From contig NZ_SNWQ01000013.1 in NCBI RefSeq assembly GCF_004361855.1, positions 62,001-126,000 on the forward strand: a stretch of DNA of 64,000 nt. The letters are read 5' to 3'. How positions within the stretch are numbered: the first letter of the stretch is position 1; every line of letters starts with the position of its first letter. Under the pieces are notes generated by a model. That model did no database searches. It worked only from the letters and a program-made list of their open reading frames with translations, and was not told the DNA's origin. Origin of the DNA: Kribbella caucasensis (lineage in GTDB: Bacteria; Actinomycetota; Actinomycetes; Propionibacteriales; Kribbellaceae). This document shows, one piece after another, positions 19,821-29,163 of this stretch. The position numbers and the translations under genes are program-made.

Positions 19821-20315
19821 TCAGCGGACCTGGTCCAGGTAGGTCTTGTAGACGGTGAGGAACGGCTCGTCCTCGACGACGGCGCGGACGAGCCGGTCAC
19901 ACGACGCCTGGGCGGCGGCGATCACGTCGGCCGGGTAGCCGTACTCGACCTGGTGCTCGGCGAACTCGTCCTCGTCGTCCACCAGCACCGTGCCGTCGCG
20001 GCGCTTGATCACGTCCAGGTCGAGATCGACCATGGTGACCTCGTCCTCGCCGAACGTCACCGGCGTGGTGATGTCCGCGTAGATCAGCGTCCGCGTCGGC
20101 ACGTCGTTGAAGCTCGCGGTGAACCACTGGTCCCGGGGGAACAGCTGGACATGCGCCTGCTTGTGGGTGATCTCCGGCTCGTCGCCGCGCTGCGAAACGG
20201 ACCCCTTCCGCGCGCCCAGCCAGACGCCGTACTGGTCTTCCCCCAGGAACCGCATCCACTGGTGCCAGTGCAGCTTGCCGTCGAATTTGCGGTAGACCAC
20301 CCGGACGTTGCGCAT
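19821..20315 (-). CDS. DUF402 domain protein (first of two paralogues around rfbB)
   Basis: A 164-residue soluble protein of the DUF402 (FomD/SA-like phosphohydrolase) fold. Conserved landmarks are MRNVRVVYRKFDGKLHWHQW, the WLG segment, QLFPRDQWFTASFND, YADITTPVTFGEDEVTMVDLDLDV with its run of acidic metal-type residues, and VDDEDEFAEHQVEYGYP. Characterised DUF402 proteins hydrolyse nucleoside di- or triphosphates or nucleotidyl intermediates using a divalent metal. The substrate here is unknown. The ATG at 20315 lies seven bases from a TACGGT element, predicting leaderless transcription. It is divergent from rfbB across 55 bases and paralogous to the gene on the other side of rfbB. Confidence 0.85.
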   Translation of the reverse strand: MRNVRVVYRKFDGKLHWHQWMRFLGEDQYGVWLGARKGSVSQRGDEPEITHKQAHVQLFPRDQWFTASFNDVPTRTLIYADITTPVTFGEDEVTMVDLDLDVIKRRDGTVLVDDEDEFAEHQVEYGYPADVIAAAQASCDRLVRAVVEDEPFLTVYKTYLDQVR

Positions 20316-20322
20316 GGGCGTC

Positions 20323-20328
20323 ACCGTA
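20323..20328 (-). promoter_or_regulatory. -10 element of a leaderless promoter (DUF402 gene 1)
   Basis: On the minus strand TACGGT is followed by seven bases and ATG at 20315. Confidence 0.65.
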
Positions 20329-20357
20329 CCGAAGCGCCCGGTCACCTTCGGCCTCGC

Positions 20358-20363
20358 TATCCT
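20358..20363 (+). promoter_or_regulatory. -10 element of a leaderless promoter (rfbB)
   Basis: TATCCT is followed by seven bases and ATG at 20371. Only 29 bases separate it from the -10 of the divergent DUF402 gene, so the two promoters share their upstream DNA. Confidence 0.65.
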
Positions 20364-20370
20364 GTGCCGC

Positions 20371-21369
<999 letters not shown>

Positions 21370-21882
21370 TCAGACCGGAGTCTGCAGGGCGCGGAGCTGG
21401 TCCAGGTAGGTGTGGTAGACGGTCTGGAAGGGCTCCGCGGTGGTGATGTTGGCGACCACCCAGTCGCAGGTGGCTCGGGCGGTGGCGACCACCTGGGGCG
21501 GGTAGGCGTACATGAGCCGGTGCGCCTCGAACTCGTCTTCGTCCATGACGCGGACCGTGCCGTCGCGGAGGAGGCGGACGTCGAGGTCCAGGTCGACGAC
21601 GGTGACGGAATCGACGCCGAACTCGGCCGGCATGGTGATGTCGCAGTAGATGCGGGTGGTGTGCGGCTCGTCGTTGAACAGGGCACTCCACCACTGGCCG
21701 CGGGGGAACAGGCGGACCCGGTGGTGGTCGACGCTGACCCACCTGCCATCGGCGCGCTGGGCCCGGTTGCCCGGCTGGGAGCCGACCCACAGGCCGAACT
21801 CGTCCTCGCCGAGGTGGATGTGTTCGAGTAGCCGGTGTGGGCGCCCGTCGTACTTGCAGAAGAGAGTGCGCACCATCTCCAT
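21370..21882 (-). CDS. DUF402 domain protein (second paralogue)
   Basis: A 170-residue paralogue of the DUF402 protein at 19821-20315. It shares the same landmarks: FCKYDGRPHR near the start, LWVGSQPG, RLFPRGQWWSALFNDEP, YCDITMPAEFGVDSVTVVDLDLDV, DEDEFEAHRLMYAYPP and a matching C-terminus with VYHTYLDQLR. A predicted metal-dependent phosphohydrolase, substrate unknown. ATG 21882 is preferred over ATG 21876 because a TACAGT element lies exactly seven bases upstream. A small palindrome (21896-21912) sits behind that promoter. Confidence 0.85.
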   Translation of the reverse strand: MEMVRTLFCKYDGRPHRLLEHIHLGEDEFGLWVGSQPGNRAQRADGRWVSVDHHRVRLFPRGQWWSALFNDEPHTTRIYCDITMPAEFGVDSVTVVDLDLDVRLLRDGTVRVMDEDEFEAHRLMYAYPPQVVATARATCDWVVANITTAEPFQTVYHTYLDQLRALQTPV

Positions 21883-21889
21883 GCCGATC

Positions 21890-21895
21890 ACTGTA
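21890..21895 (-). promoter_or_regulatory. -10 element of a leaderless promoter (DUF402 gene 2)
   Basis: On the minus strand TACAGT is followed by seven bases and ATG at 21882. Confidence 0.65.
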
Positions 21896-21912
21896 GGTGA
21901 GGATGCCTCACC
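21896..21912. promoter_or_regulatory. Small palindrome just upstream of the DUF402 gene 2 promoter
   Basis: GGTGAGG and CCTCACC are separated by three bases and directly abut the -10 element. This placement is suitable for a repressor or activator site. The regulator is unknown. Confidence 0.35.
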
Positions 21913-22000
21913 GGCGAACAAATGACACCCGGGCGGCGTCCCGAAGTGTGAGATTGGTCCGGTCGGGGTTGCCGGGTGCGGAAAGAGTCCGCCCGGTACG

Positions 22001-22006
22001 TAGACT
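22001..22006 (+). promoter_or_regulatory. Probable -10 element of the dxs promoter
   Basis: TAGACT lies about 33 bases before the dxs ATG, leaving a short leader that contains the GGAGGAG ribosome-binding site at 22029-22035. Confidence 0.45.
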
Positions 22007-22039
22007 CGGACCTTCCAGGACAACCCGCGGAGGAGCTCG

Positions 22040-23935
22040 ATGCGCCTGCTGGAGACGGTCGGTGGCCCGGCCGACCTCAAGGGCATGACCGACCAACAGC
22101 TCGGCGAGCTGGCCGCGGAGATCCGCGACATGCTGGTCGAGACGGTCTCGCGGACCGGCGGCCACCTGGGCCCGAACCTGGGCATGGTGGAGATCACGCT
22201 GGCGATGCACCGGGTGTTCGACTCGCCCCGGGACCGGCTGGTCTACGACACCGGGCACCAGACCTACGTGCACAAACTGCTCACCGGCCGGGCGCCGAAG
22301 TTCGACACGCTCCGTCAGCAGGGCGGCCTGTCCGGCTACCCGAGCCAGGCCGAGTCCGAGCACGACATCGTCGAGAACAGCCACGCCTCCACCTCCCTGT
22401 CGTACGCCGACGGCCTGGCCAAGGCGTACCGGCTGCGCGGTGAGGACCGGCACGTGGTGGCGCTGATCGGCGACGGCGGCCTGACCGGCGGGATGGCCTG
22501 GGAGGCGCTGAACAACATCGCCGCCGAGAAGGACCTCAAACTCGTCATCATCGTCAACGACAACGGCCGCTCCTACAGCGCGACCGTCGGCGGCCTGGCG
22601 ACGCACCTGACCAGCCTGCGCACCAACCCGCGGTACGAGAAGATCCTCGACCTGGTGAAGAAGAACCTCAGCCGCACGCCGTACGTCGGAACGCCGATGT
22701 ACGAGGTACTGCACGGGGTGAAGAAGGGGCTGAAGGACATGCTCGCCCCGCAGGGCATGTTCGAGGATCTCGGCCTCAAGTACGTCGGGCCGGTGGACGG
22801 CCACGATCGCCTGGCGATGGAGGACGCGCTGCGGAAGGCGAAGGCATTCGGCGGCCCGGTGATCGTGCACGCGGTGACCCAGAAGGGCTTCGGGTACGCC
22901 GCCGCCGAGCAGGACGAGGAGGACAACTTCCACCAGATCCGGCCGCTGAACAAGCCGCGTGGGTGGACCGACGTCTTCGCCGAGGAACTGGTGCAGATCG
23001 GGCACCGCCGGCCCGACGTGGTCGCGATCACCGCGGCGATGCTGCACCCGACCGGGCTGGCGCCGTTCGCGGAGGCGTTCCCGGACCGGATCTTCGACGT
23101 CGGCATCGCCGAGCAGCACGCGGTGACGAGCGCGGCCGGCCTAGCGATGGGCGGCCTGCACCCGGTCGTCGGGTTGTACGCGACCTTCCTGAACCGCGCC
23201 TTCGACCAGTTGCTGCTGGACGTCGCGCTGCACAAGTGCGGCGTCACCTTCGTGCTGGACCGGGCGGGTGTCACTGGTGATGACGGCCCGAGCCACAACG
23301 GCATGTGGGACATGTCCCTGCTTCAGGTGGTGCCCGGCCTGCGACTGGCCGCCCCGCGCGACGGCGCCCGGGTGGTCGAGCTGCTGAACGAGGCGATCGA
23401 CGTCGACGACGCTCCGACCGTACTGCGGTACGCGAAGGGTGAGGTGTTCCCCGACCTCGAGGCGATCGACCGGATCGGCGGCACCGACATCCTGGTCCGC
23501 ACCGGCAAGGACGTCCTGCTGGTCGGCATCGGCGCGATGGCCGCGACCGCGGTGGATGTGGCCGAGCGGCTCGGCGCCCAGGGATTCGGGGTGACCGTGG
23601 TCGACCCGCGCTGGGTGAAGCCGGTCGCGCCCGAGCTGATCGAGCTGGCCAAGGAGCACAAGTTCGTCGTCACGATCGAGGACAACGGCCGGGTCGGCGG
23701 TTGCGGTTCGGCGATCGCGCAGGCGTTCCGGGACGCGGGCGTGACCACGCCGGTGCGCGACTTCGGCATCCCGCAGGTGTTCCTCGAGCACGCCAAGCGG
23801 CCCGCGGTGCTGCAGGAGATCGGGCTGACCGGTCAGGGACTCGCCCGGGACGTGATAGAGATGATCGCCAAGCATCAAGGGGACGCGATCACCAGTGAGC
23901 CAGACACCGCGAGCGGCAGGCCGGGCAACGCCTGA
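22040..23935 (+). CDS. dxs: 1-deoxy-D-xylulose-5-phosphate synthase
   Basis: A thiamine-diphosphate enzyme joining pyruvate and glyceraldehyde 3-phosphate, the first step of the MEP isoprenoid pathway. The 631-residue length is standard. Landmarks are GGHLGPNLGMVE, YDTGHQTYVHKLLTG, the GDG...NDN cofactor motif (D145 onward), YVGPVDGHD, DVGIAEQHAVT with the catalytic glutamate, and DRAGVTGDDGPSHNG. All are intact. It starts at ATG with a strong ribosome-binding site. The 3' end overlaps the next gene by 41 bases in another frame, implying co-transcription with the first HExxH paralogue. Confidence 0.96.
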   Translation: MRLLETVGGPADLKGMTDQQLGELAAEIRDMLVETVSRTGGHLGPNLGMVEITLAMHRVFDSPRDRLVYDTGHQTYVHKLLTGRAPKFDTLRQQGGLSGYPSQAESEHDIVENSHASTSLSYADGLAKAYRLRGEDRHVVALIGDGGLTGGMAWEALNNIAAEKDLKLVIIVNDNGRSYSATVGGLATHLTSLRTNPRYEKILDLVKKNLSRTPYVGTPMYEVLHGVKKGLKDMLAPQGMFEDLGLKYVGPVDGHDRLAMEDALRKAKAFGGPVIVHAVTQKGFGYAAAEQDEEDNFHQIRPLNKPRGWTDVFAEELVQIGHRRPDVVAITAAMLHPTGLAPFAEAFPDRIFDVGIAEQHAVTSAAGLAMGGLHPVVGLYATFLNRAFDQLLLDVALHKCGVTFVLDRAGVTGDDGPSHNGMWDMSLLQVVPGLRLAAPRDGARVVELLNEAIDVDDAPTVLRYAKGEVFPDLEAIDRIGGTDILVRTGKDVLLVGIGAMAATAVDVAERLGAQGFGVTVVDPRWVKPVAPELIELAKEHKFVVTIEDNGRVGGCGSAIAQAFRDAGVTTPVRDFGIPQVFLEHAKRPAVLQEIGLTGQGLARDVIEMIAKHQGDAITSEPDTASGRPGNA

Positions 23936-25268
23936 CCCCGGCTCGGCGCGGGGCCGCCACTCGGCGGCGCCGCGGCGAGGACGGGTCTGGCCGTTCCTGA
24001 CCGCCCTGGCCCTGGTGGCCGCGGCGGTCGGTGGTGGCCTGGCCCTGCACCGTTCCAGCGCCGACGACCTTGGTGGCCCGTCCGCCTCGGTTGAAGCGTC
24101 CGGTGCGACGGATCTGGCCGCGCGTGCCGCCGGGGTGGACGAGGTGCTCGCCGGCCGGGCCGACGCGGTCCGGCTGGACAAGGTCGACCGGTTCCTCGCG
24201 GATGTTGACCCGGGCAACAAGAAGCTGGTGGCGCGACAGCGGACGCTGTTCGAGAACCTCCGGCAGTTCGGTTTCGCCAGCCTTCGGTACGAGCGGCTCC
24301 AGGAGCAGTACGACCAGTCCCTGACCGACAGGTACGGGCCGTCCACCTATGTCGTCGCGGTGGCGATGACGTACCAGATCCGCGGGATCGACCCGACTCC
24401 GGTCCGGACCATGCTCGGCTACACCTTCACCCAGCGGTCGGACGGGCGGTGGATGCTCGTCTCCGACAGCGACCTGGACCGCCGGCTCCCACGTGGCTCA
24501 CACCAGGAGGCCTGGGACACCGGCGAGGTGCTGGTCAAGCGCGCGCCGCGGGTGCTGGTCGTGGTGGAGCGAGACCAGGCGCAGCTCGCCGGCACCCTGA
24601 TGGTCAAGGCGAGCAGCGCCGTCCGCGCGGTGAGCAAGAGCTGGCCGGGTGGCTGGACCGGCTCCGGTGTGGTGATCGCGCTCGACGACAAGATGGTCCG
24701 CGGCGCCGACTACACCCTGCCGAAGAACGCCGAGGACGCGCTCGCGATGGCGACCTGGGTCTATCGGACGTTGCCCGGTGAGGTGAGCGGGCTGGGGGAG
24801 CGGGCCGACTCGTACGTCGTGGTCAACCCGCGCAACCGGACCAAGGTGGACGCCCGGATCCTGGCGCACGAGTTCACCCACGTCGCGACCGCCCCGTACG
24901 GCACGTTCGCCCCGAGGTGGCTGGTCGAGGGCGCGGCGACGTACGTCGAGTTCCTCCCGATGGCGGGCGCGTCCGATCTGGCGCTGGACAAGTACCGCGA
25001 GAAGGTCCGGACGACGTACCTCTCGAAGGCCAAGGGATTGCCGGCGGACGCGACGTTCTTCCGGGACTCGAGCAGCTCGTATCCGCTGGCCTGGCTCGCG
25101 GTGGACTACCTGTTCCAGCGGTGGGGCGGGACCGAGGTGGCCACGCTCTACCAGGAGCTGGCCGCACTCGGATCGACCCAGGCCGAGCGGAACCGGATCA
25201 TGATCGAACACCTCAACATGACCGAGGCCGGCCTCTTCCAAGCACTGAAGGCGGCAGCGGCTGCTTGA
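23895..25268 (+). CDS. Membrane-anchored HExxH (peptidase MA-like) protein, paralogue 1
   Basis: A 457-residue protein. One hydrophobic segment near residues 35-53 anchors or exports it. A domain of about 150 residues with an NTF2-like pattern follows (RADAVRLDKVDRFLADVDPGNKKLVARQRTLF, then VAMTYQIRGI and LGYTFTQRSDGRWML). The zinc peptidase domain has H325-E326-x-x-H329 and a third ligand E345 in WLVEGAATYVE, a gluzincin spacing like the peptidase MA superfamily. Two paralogues lie at 25382-26758 and 29164-30471. GTG 23895 starts inside dxs (41-base overlap), with AGGGGA upstream. Substrate unknown. Catalysis is inferred from the intact ligands. Confidence 0.82.
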   Translation: MSQTPRAAGRATPDPGSARGRHSAAPRRGRVWPFLTALALVAAAVGGGLALHRSSADDLGGPSASVEASGATDLAARAAGVDEVLAGRADAVRLDKVDRFLADVDPGNKKLVARQRTLFENLRQFGFASLRYERLQEQYDQSLTDRYGPSTYVVAVAMTYQIRGIDPTPVRTMLGYTFTQRSDGRWMLVSDSDLDRRLPRGSHQEAWDTGEVLVKRAPRVLVVVERDQAQLAGTLMVKASSAVRAVSKSWPGGWTGSGVVIALDDKMVRGADYTLPKNAEDALAMATWVYRTLPGEVSGLGERADSYVVVNPRNRTKVDARILAHEFTHVATAPYGTFAPRWLVEGAATYVEFLPMAGASDLALDKYREKVRTTYLSKAKGLPADATFFRDSSSSYPLAWLAVDYLFQRWGGTEVATLYQELAALGSTQAERNRIMIEHLNMTEAGLFQALKAAAAA

Positions 25269-25330
25269 TCGGGGCAGACTGGGGCAGATCGTCCGCTCGG
25301 CGTGTCGGTGGTGGATCCGGCTGGACCGAG

Positions 25331-25336
25331 TAGGGT
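25331..25336 (+). promoter_or_regulatory. Possible -10 element before HExxH paralogue 2
   Basis: TAGGGT lies 46 bases before the GTG start. The leader carries a GGAGGA ribosome-binding site near 25365. Confidence 0.35.
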
Positions 25337-25381
25337 AGCCGGGCTGTTGCTGACGGGCGGACCCGGAGGAATCGACCCGAC

Positions 25382-26758
25382 GTGAGTGTGTTACGCCCTG
25401 CCGGCAACCCGCCAGGCGGCCAGGATCCGCCCCGCGGGCCTCGCCGCTGGCTGGGCCTGCTCGTCGCGGTCGCGCTGGTCTCCGGCGGCGTCGTCTATGC
25501 GGTTGAGGTCCGCGAGGAAGATGCTCGCAACAGGACAGCGGCAACGGCCAAGACACCCGCTCCGCCCAATCAGAGCAACAAGCCGCCCTCCAAAACGGCC
25601 GCGGCGGTCGCGGCCCGCCGGGTCGCCGTGGACACCATCCTGCTCCGCCGGGCGAGGGCGGTCCGGCTCGGCAACGAGAAGCTGTTCCTGCAGGATGTCG
25701 ACCCGGCCAACGCCGAACTGCGCCGGCAGCAGCGGGTGCTGTTCGCGAACCTGGTCGAGCTCGGTTTCAACGAGATCGGTTACAGCCAGGCTGAGGAACG
25801 GTTCGATCCGCAGGCGGCCCGCGGGCACGGCTCGACGACGTACCTGGTCCGGGTGCTGATGCGGTACCAGATCCCGAAGGTGGACGTGGCTCCGGTCACC
25901 ACCGAGCTCGGCTACACCTTCGTCAGCCGCGGTGGCCGGTGGATCCTGGCCGATGACGACGACCTGGACAAGGACCTCGGACCGGGTGCACACCGGGAGC
26001 CGTGGGACCTGGGCCGGATCGAGGTGCAGCGCGGCCCGCGGGTGCTGGTGATCACCGAGAAGGGCGACACCGAGCGCGGTCGAGCGATCAAGAACGAGGC
26101 GACCGAGGCGCTGACCCAGGTCGCGGCGTACTGGCCGCGCCGGTGGCGGGGGTCGGTGCTGATCGCGGCGCTGGACGATACCGAGGTACGCGATGCCCGG
26201 TTCGCCGACGAGGACGTCGAGTCGGCCGCGAGCGCCGGGTCGACGTTCTCCTCGCTGCCCGGTCAGGACACCGCCGACGGCACCGTGGCCGGCGCGTACA
26301 TCGTGATCAACCCGAAGGAGCGCGACCGGGTCGACGAGATCCTGCTGTCGCACGAGCTCACCCACGTCGCGACCGCGGACCTCGGCGGGTACGAACCACT
26401 CTGGCTGGCCGAGGGCGTGGCGGAATACGTGTCCTGGCGGGGGATCGAGAAGATCAGCGGGCCGGGCGAGGTGGCCAAGTGGGAGCAGGAGGTGGTCGAC
26501 TCCGCGCTGCCGGTGCTGCAGGCGCTGCCGTCGGATCTCGGCTTCTACCAGAGCAACGCCGACGTGTACGGCGTGAGCTGGCTGGCCGTTCGCTTCCTGG
26601 TGAAACAGTTCGGGCTGGCCGCGGTCGAGGACCTGTACGACGACCTGGCCCGGCACGGCACCGACCAGGCGAACCGGGACCGGATCCTGCTCGGGCGCAC
26701 CGGGTTCACCGAGGCGTCGCTCTGGCTTTCCCTGAAGGAATACCAGCCGCAACGCTGA
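25382..26758 (+). CDS. Membrane-anchored HExxH (peptidase MA-like) protein, paralogue 2
   Basis: A 458-residue protein with the same build as its neighbour: N-terminal membrane segment (about residues 24-41), Thr/Ala/Pro/Lys-rich linker, NTF2-like domain (RRARAVRLGNEKLFLQDVDP, RQQRVLFANLVELGFNEIGY, LMRYQIPKV, LGYTFVSRGGRWIL) and zinc domain with H324-E-x-x-H328 and E344 in WLAEGVAEYV. The spacing between HExxH and the distal glutamate is identical to paralogue 1. Predicted extracytoplasmic. The GTG start follows GGAGGA. The intergenic gap to paralogue 1 (113 bases) holds a TAGGGT element, so it may have its own promoter. Confidence 0.82.
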   Translation: MSVLRPAGNPPGGQDPPRGPRRWLGLLVAVALVSGGVVYAVEVREEDARNRTAATAKTPAPPNQSNKPPSKTAAAVAARRVAVDTILLRRARAVRLGNEKLFLQDVDPANAELRRQQRVLFANLVELGFNEIGYSQAEERFDPQAARGHGSTTYLVRVLMRYQIPKVDVAPVTTELGYTFVSRGGRWILADDDDLDKDLGPGAHREPWDLGRIEVQRGPRVLVITEKGDTERGRAIKNEATEALTQVAAYWPRRWRGSVLIAALDDTEVRDARFADEDVESAASAGSTFSSLPGQDTADGTVAGAYIVINPKERDRVDEILLSHELTHVATADLGGYEPLWLAEGVAEYVSWRGIEKISGPGEVAKWEQEVVDSALPVLQALPSDLGFYQSNADVYGVSWLAVRFLVKQFGLAAVEDLYDDLARHGTDQANRDRILLGRTGFTEASLWLSLKEYQPQR

Positions 26759-26830
26759 GTGGTGGATTGACCTCGCCGGGTCTCCAAAGGCAAGGTCGGG
26801 ATGGTCCGTCCACAGCGAGGAGGCAGCCAG

Positions 26831-28312
26831 ATGAGTCTGTTGCGGAAGAAGACGATCGAGCAGTCGATCGCCGACACCGACGAGCCGGAGTACCAGCTCA
26901 AGAAACGCCTCACCGCCGTCGACCTGACCGTGTTCGGGATCGGCGTGATCATCGGGGCCGGCATCTTCACGCTGACCGGCCGGGCCGCCAAGACGTACGC
27001 GGGTCCGGGGATCGCGCTGTCGTTCGTGCTGGCCGCGATCTGCTGTGCGCTGGCCGCCCTCTGCTATGCCGAGTTCTCCTCGACGGTGCCGGTGTCCGGG
27101 TCGGCTTACACGTTCTCGTACTTCTCCCTCGGCGAGGTGTTCGCCTGGATCATCGGGTGGGACCTGCTGCTTGAACTGATGCTCGGCGCGAGTGTGGTCG
27201 CGCAGGGCTGGTCGACGTACGCCGCGCTGTTCCTGGATCAGATCGGGTTGGGCTGGCCGGACTCGATCGGGCCGGACAGCAGCGTCAACGTGCTGGCGAT
27301 GCTGCTGGTGGTCGTGCTGGCCACGCTGGCGACGATCGGGATCAAGGAGTCGCTGCGGGTCAACCTGGTGCTGGTCGCGATCAAGTTGTTCGTGGTGCTG
27401 TTCGTGATCATCGCCGGCCTGTTCTACATCAAGGGCTCGAACCTGACGCCGTTCATCCCGCCGAGCGTGCCCAACCCCGATCCCGACGTCACCATCACCA
27501 CGCCGTTGTTCCAGGCGTTGTTCGGGTTCAGCCCGTCGACCTTCGGCATCATGGGCGTGATCTCCGGCGCCTCGCTGGTGTTCTTCGCGTTCATCGGCTT
27601 CGACGTGGTCGCGACCACGGCCGAGGAGGCGCGGAACCCGCAGCGCGACCTGCCCCGTGGCATCATCGGCTCGCTGGCGATCTGCACCGTGCTCTATGTG
27701 CTGGTCTGCATCGTCATCACCGGCATGATCAAGTACACCGACATCAACAGCGAGGCCGCGCTGGCGGAGGCGTTCCGCTCGGTCGGCCGGCCCAGTTTCG
27801 CCACCCTGATCTCGGCGGGCGCGGTCGCGGGTCTGACCACGGTCGTGCTGACGTTGATGATCGGCGCCGCGCGGGTGGTGTTCGCGATGAGCCGGGACCA
27901 CCTGATGCCGCGTCAGCTCGGCAAGACGCACCCGAAGTACGGCACGCCGTACCGGCTGACCATCGGGATCGGCATCGTCGTCGCGATCGTCGCCGGCGTC
28001 ACCCCGATCGGGAAGCTGGAGGAGATGGTGAACATCGGCACGCTGGCCGCATTCACCATGGTGTCCATCGCGGTCCCGCTGTTGCGCCGGCGCCGGCCCG
28101 ACATCCAGCGCGCGTTCAGGATGCCGGGCAACCCGGTGCTCCCGATCCTGGCCGCACTGATCTGCTTCTACCTGGCGCTGAACCTGTCGCTGGAGACCTG
28201 GCTGCGATTCGCGATCTGGATGGCGCTCGGCTTCGTGATCTACGCGGTCTACGGCTACCGGAAGAGCCGGGTCGGCGAGGAAGAGCGGACCGGGGAGCCT
28301 ACTCGAGCTTGA
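26831..28312 (+). CDS. APC-family amino acid permease (cationic amino acid transporter type)
   Basis: A 493-residue integral membrane protein with about 12 predicted helices. It has APC/CAT-type landmarks: LTVFGIGVIIGAGIFTLTG in helix 1, PGIALSFVLAAI, YAEFSSTVPVSGSAYTFSY, FFAFIGFDVVATTAEEARNP and MSRDHLMPRQLGKTHPKYGTP. The short N-terminus (RKKTIEQSIADTDEPEYQLKK) is typical of CAT-like actinobacterial transporters. It probably imports an amino acid with protons; specificity cannot be read from sequence. ATG 26831 has a GAGGAGGC ribosome-binding site. The last codons and stop lie inside the first copy of an 18-bp duplicated sequence. Confidence 0.92.
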   Translation: MSLLRKKTIEQSIADTDEPEYQLKKRLTAVDLTVFGIGVIIGAGIFTLTGRAAKTYAGPGIALSFVLAAICCALAALCYAEFSSTVPVSGSAYTFSYFSLGEVFAWIIGWDLLLELMLGASVVAQGWSTYAALFLDQIGLGWPDSIGPDSSVNVLAMLLVVVLATLATIGIKESLRVNLVLVAIKLFVVLFVIIAGLFYIKGSNLTPFIPPSVPNPDPDVTITTPLFQALFGFSPSTFGIMGVISGASLVFFAFIGFDVVATTAEEARNPQRDLPRGIIGSLAICTVLYVLVCIVITGMIKYTDINSEAALAEAFRSVGRPSFATLISAGAVAGLTTVVLTLMIGAARVVFAMSRDHLMPRQLGKTHPKYGTPYRLTIGIGIVVAIVAGVTPIGKLEEMVNIGTLAAFTMVSIAVPLLRRRRPDIQRAFRMPGNPVLPILAALICFYLALNLSLETWLRFAIWMALGFVIYAVYGYRKSRVGEEERTGEPTRA

Positions 28313-28342
28313 TCGACCGGGAGACTACTCGAGCTTGATCGA
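28299..28342. repeat. Direct duplication of 18 bp that supplies the stops of two convergent genes
   Basis: CTACTCGAGCTTGATCGA occurs at 28299-28316 and 28325-28342, 26 bases apart. The permease stop (TGA) lies in the first copy and the nucleotidyltransferase stop (TAG on the minus strand) in the second. Confidence 0.9.
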
Positions 28343-29116
28343 GATGTCCGTCGCGTAGTCCGCGAAGGCGATCGTGGCGGCGACCGCGTCCGGTGTGGCC
28401 GCGTCCTCGGGATCGAAACCGAGGGCGCGGCCGTCCATCGCCTGGTGGCACAACTCGAACCAGCGTGGATCGAGTGCGTCCATCGCCCAGAGCAGCGCGG
28501 CCTTCTTCGAACAGACCCGTGCGCTGTCGAGCGTGTAGAGCATCCGGCACAGCGTCGTCACGGCGTACCGCTGGCCCCACGCCAGCTCGATCGACACCCA
28601 GGTCGCGAGATCGTCGAGCAACGTCGGCACGTCTCGCCGCATGCGGGCCCGCAACGCTGCCGCCGGAACCACCTCGACCAGGCTCTTCGGATCCGGTCCG
28701 GCCAGCGTCACGCCGTACTCTCTCAACGTCCACCGGACCACCTCGGAGTTGCAGTGCGTCGACCACTGCATCTGCCGCCAGCCGTGGTCGATGTAGAGCC
28801 AGTTGTGGCCGAGTCCGTCGAGGGCGCGGAGTTGGTGCGCCTGCGGATACGAGCCCTCCAGGTGCTGGGTCCAGAAGCCCGGCCGGGTGGGGATCTCGTC
28901 GTGCAACTCGCGCAACGCCCGCTCCTGGTCCGCGGTGATCGGCCGGGAGACCGGGATGAGGAAGTCGCAATCGCTCTGCAGGTCGGCGTCACCGAGCGCG
29001 AACGAGCCCTGGAGATAGGCCCCGACGAACGCGTCGCCGAGGATCGCGCCGGCTTTGGAGGTCAGTTCCTGGAGGAGTTCGTTCAGCTCGGCGTACGGGG
29101 TCGGATTCTGCGCCAT
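28325..29116 (-). CDS. Nucleotidyltransferase with aminoglycoside-adenylyltransferase-like domain
   Basis: A 263-residue cytoplasmic protein. The polymerase-beta-type nucleotidyltransferase motif is intact: G37-S38, then S48-D49-x-D51 (GSFALGDADLQSDCDFLI), the two aspartates being metal ligands. The C-terminal helical domain resembles the DUF4111 domain of ANT(3'')/(9) streptomycin-spectinomycin adenylyltransferases (RDVPTLLDDLATWVSIELAWGQRYAVTTLCRMLYTLD). It may nucleotidylate a small molecule. Resistance activity is not implied because many chromosomal homologues have unknown substrates. It is transcribed opposite to the surrounding HExxH genes and sits between paralogues 2 and 3. Confidence 0.82.
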   Translation of the reverse strand: MAQNPTPYAELNELLQELTSKAGAILGDAFVGAYLQGSFALGDADLQSDCDFLIPVSRPITADQERALRELHDEIPTRPGFWTQHLEGSYPQAHQLRALDGLGHNWLYIDHGWRQMQWSTHCNSEVVRWTLREYGVTLAGPDPKSLVEVVPAAALRARMRRDVPTLLDDLATWVSIELAWGQRYAVTTLCRMLYTLDSARVCSKKAALLWAMDALDPRWFELCHQAMDGRALGFDPEDAATPDAVAATIAFADYATDISIKLE

Positions 29117-29163
29117 GACGGTAGGATCCCTCAGGCTGTCATCACATAGAGCAGGATTTTCCG

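Noticed and set aside
25391..27931. 846-codon open frame on the minus strand
   Set aside because: It is antisense to the second HExxH gene and the permease, both with strong family signatures. Its translation is Arg/Gln/His/Asp-rich low-information sequence typical of antisense frames in high-G+C DNA.
28325..29116. Aminoglycoside resistance gene
   Set aside because: The nucleotidyltransferase fold and active site are present, but chromosomal homologues often lack resistance activity, and nothing nearby suggests a mobile resistance unit.
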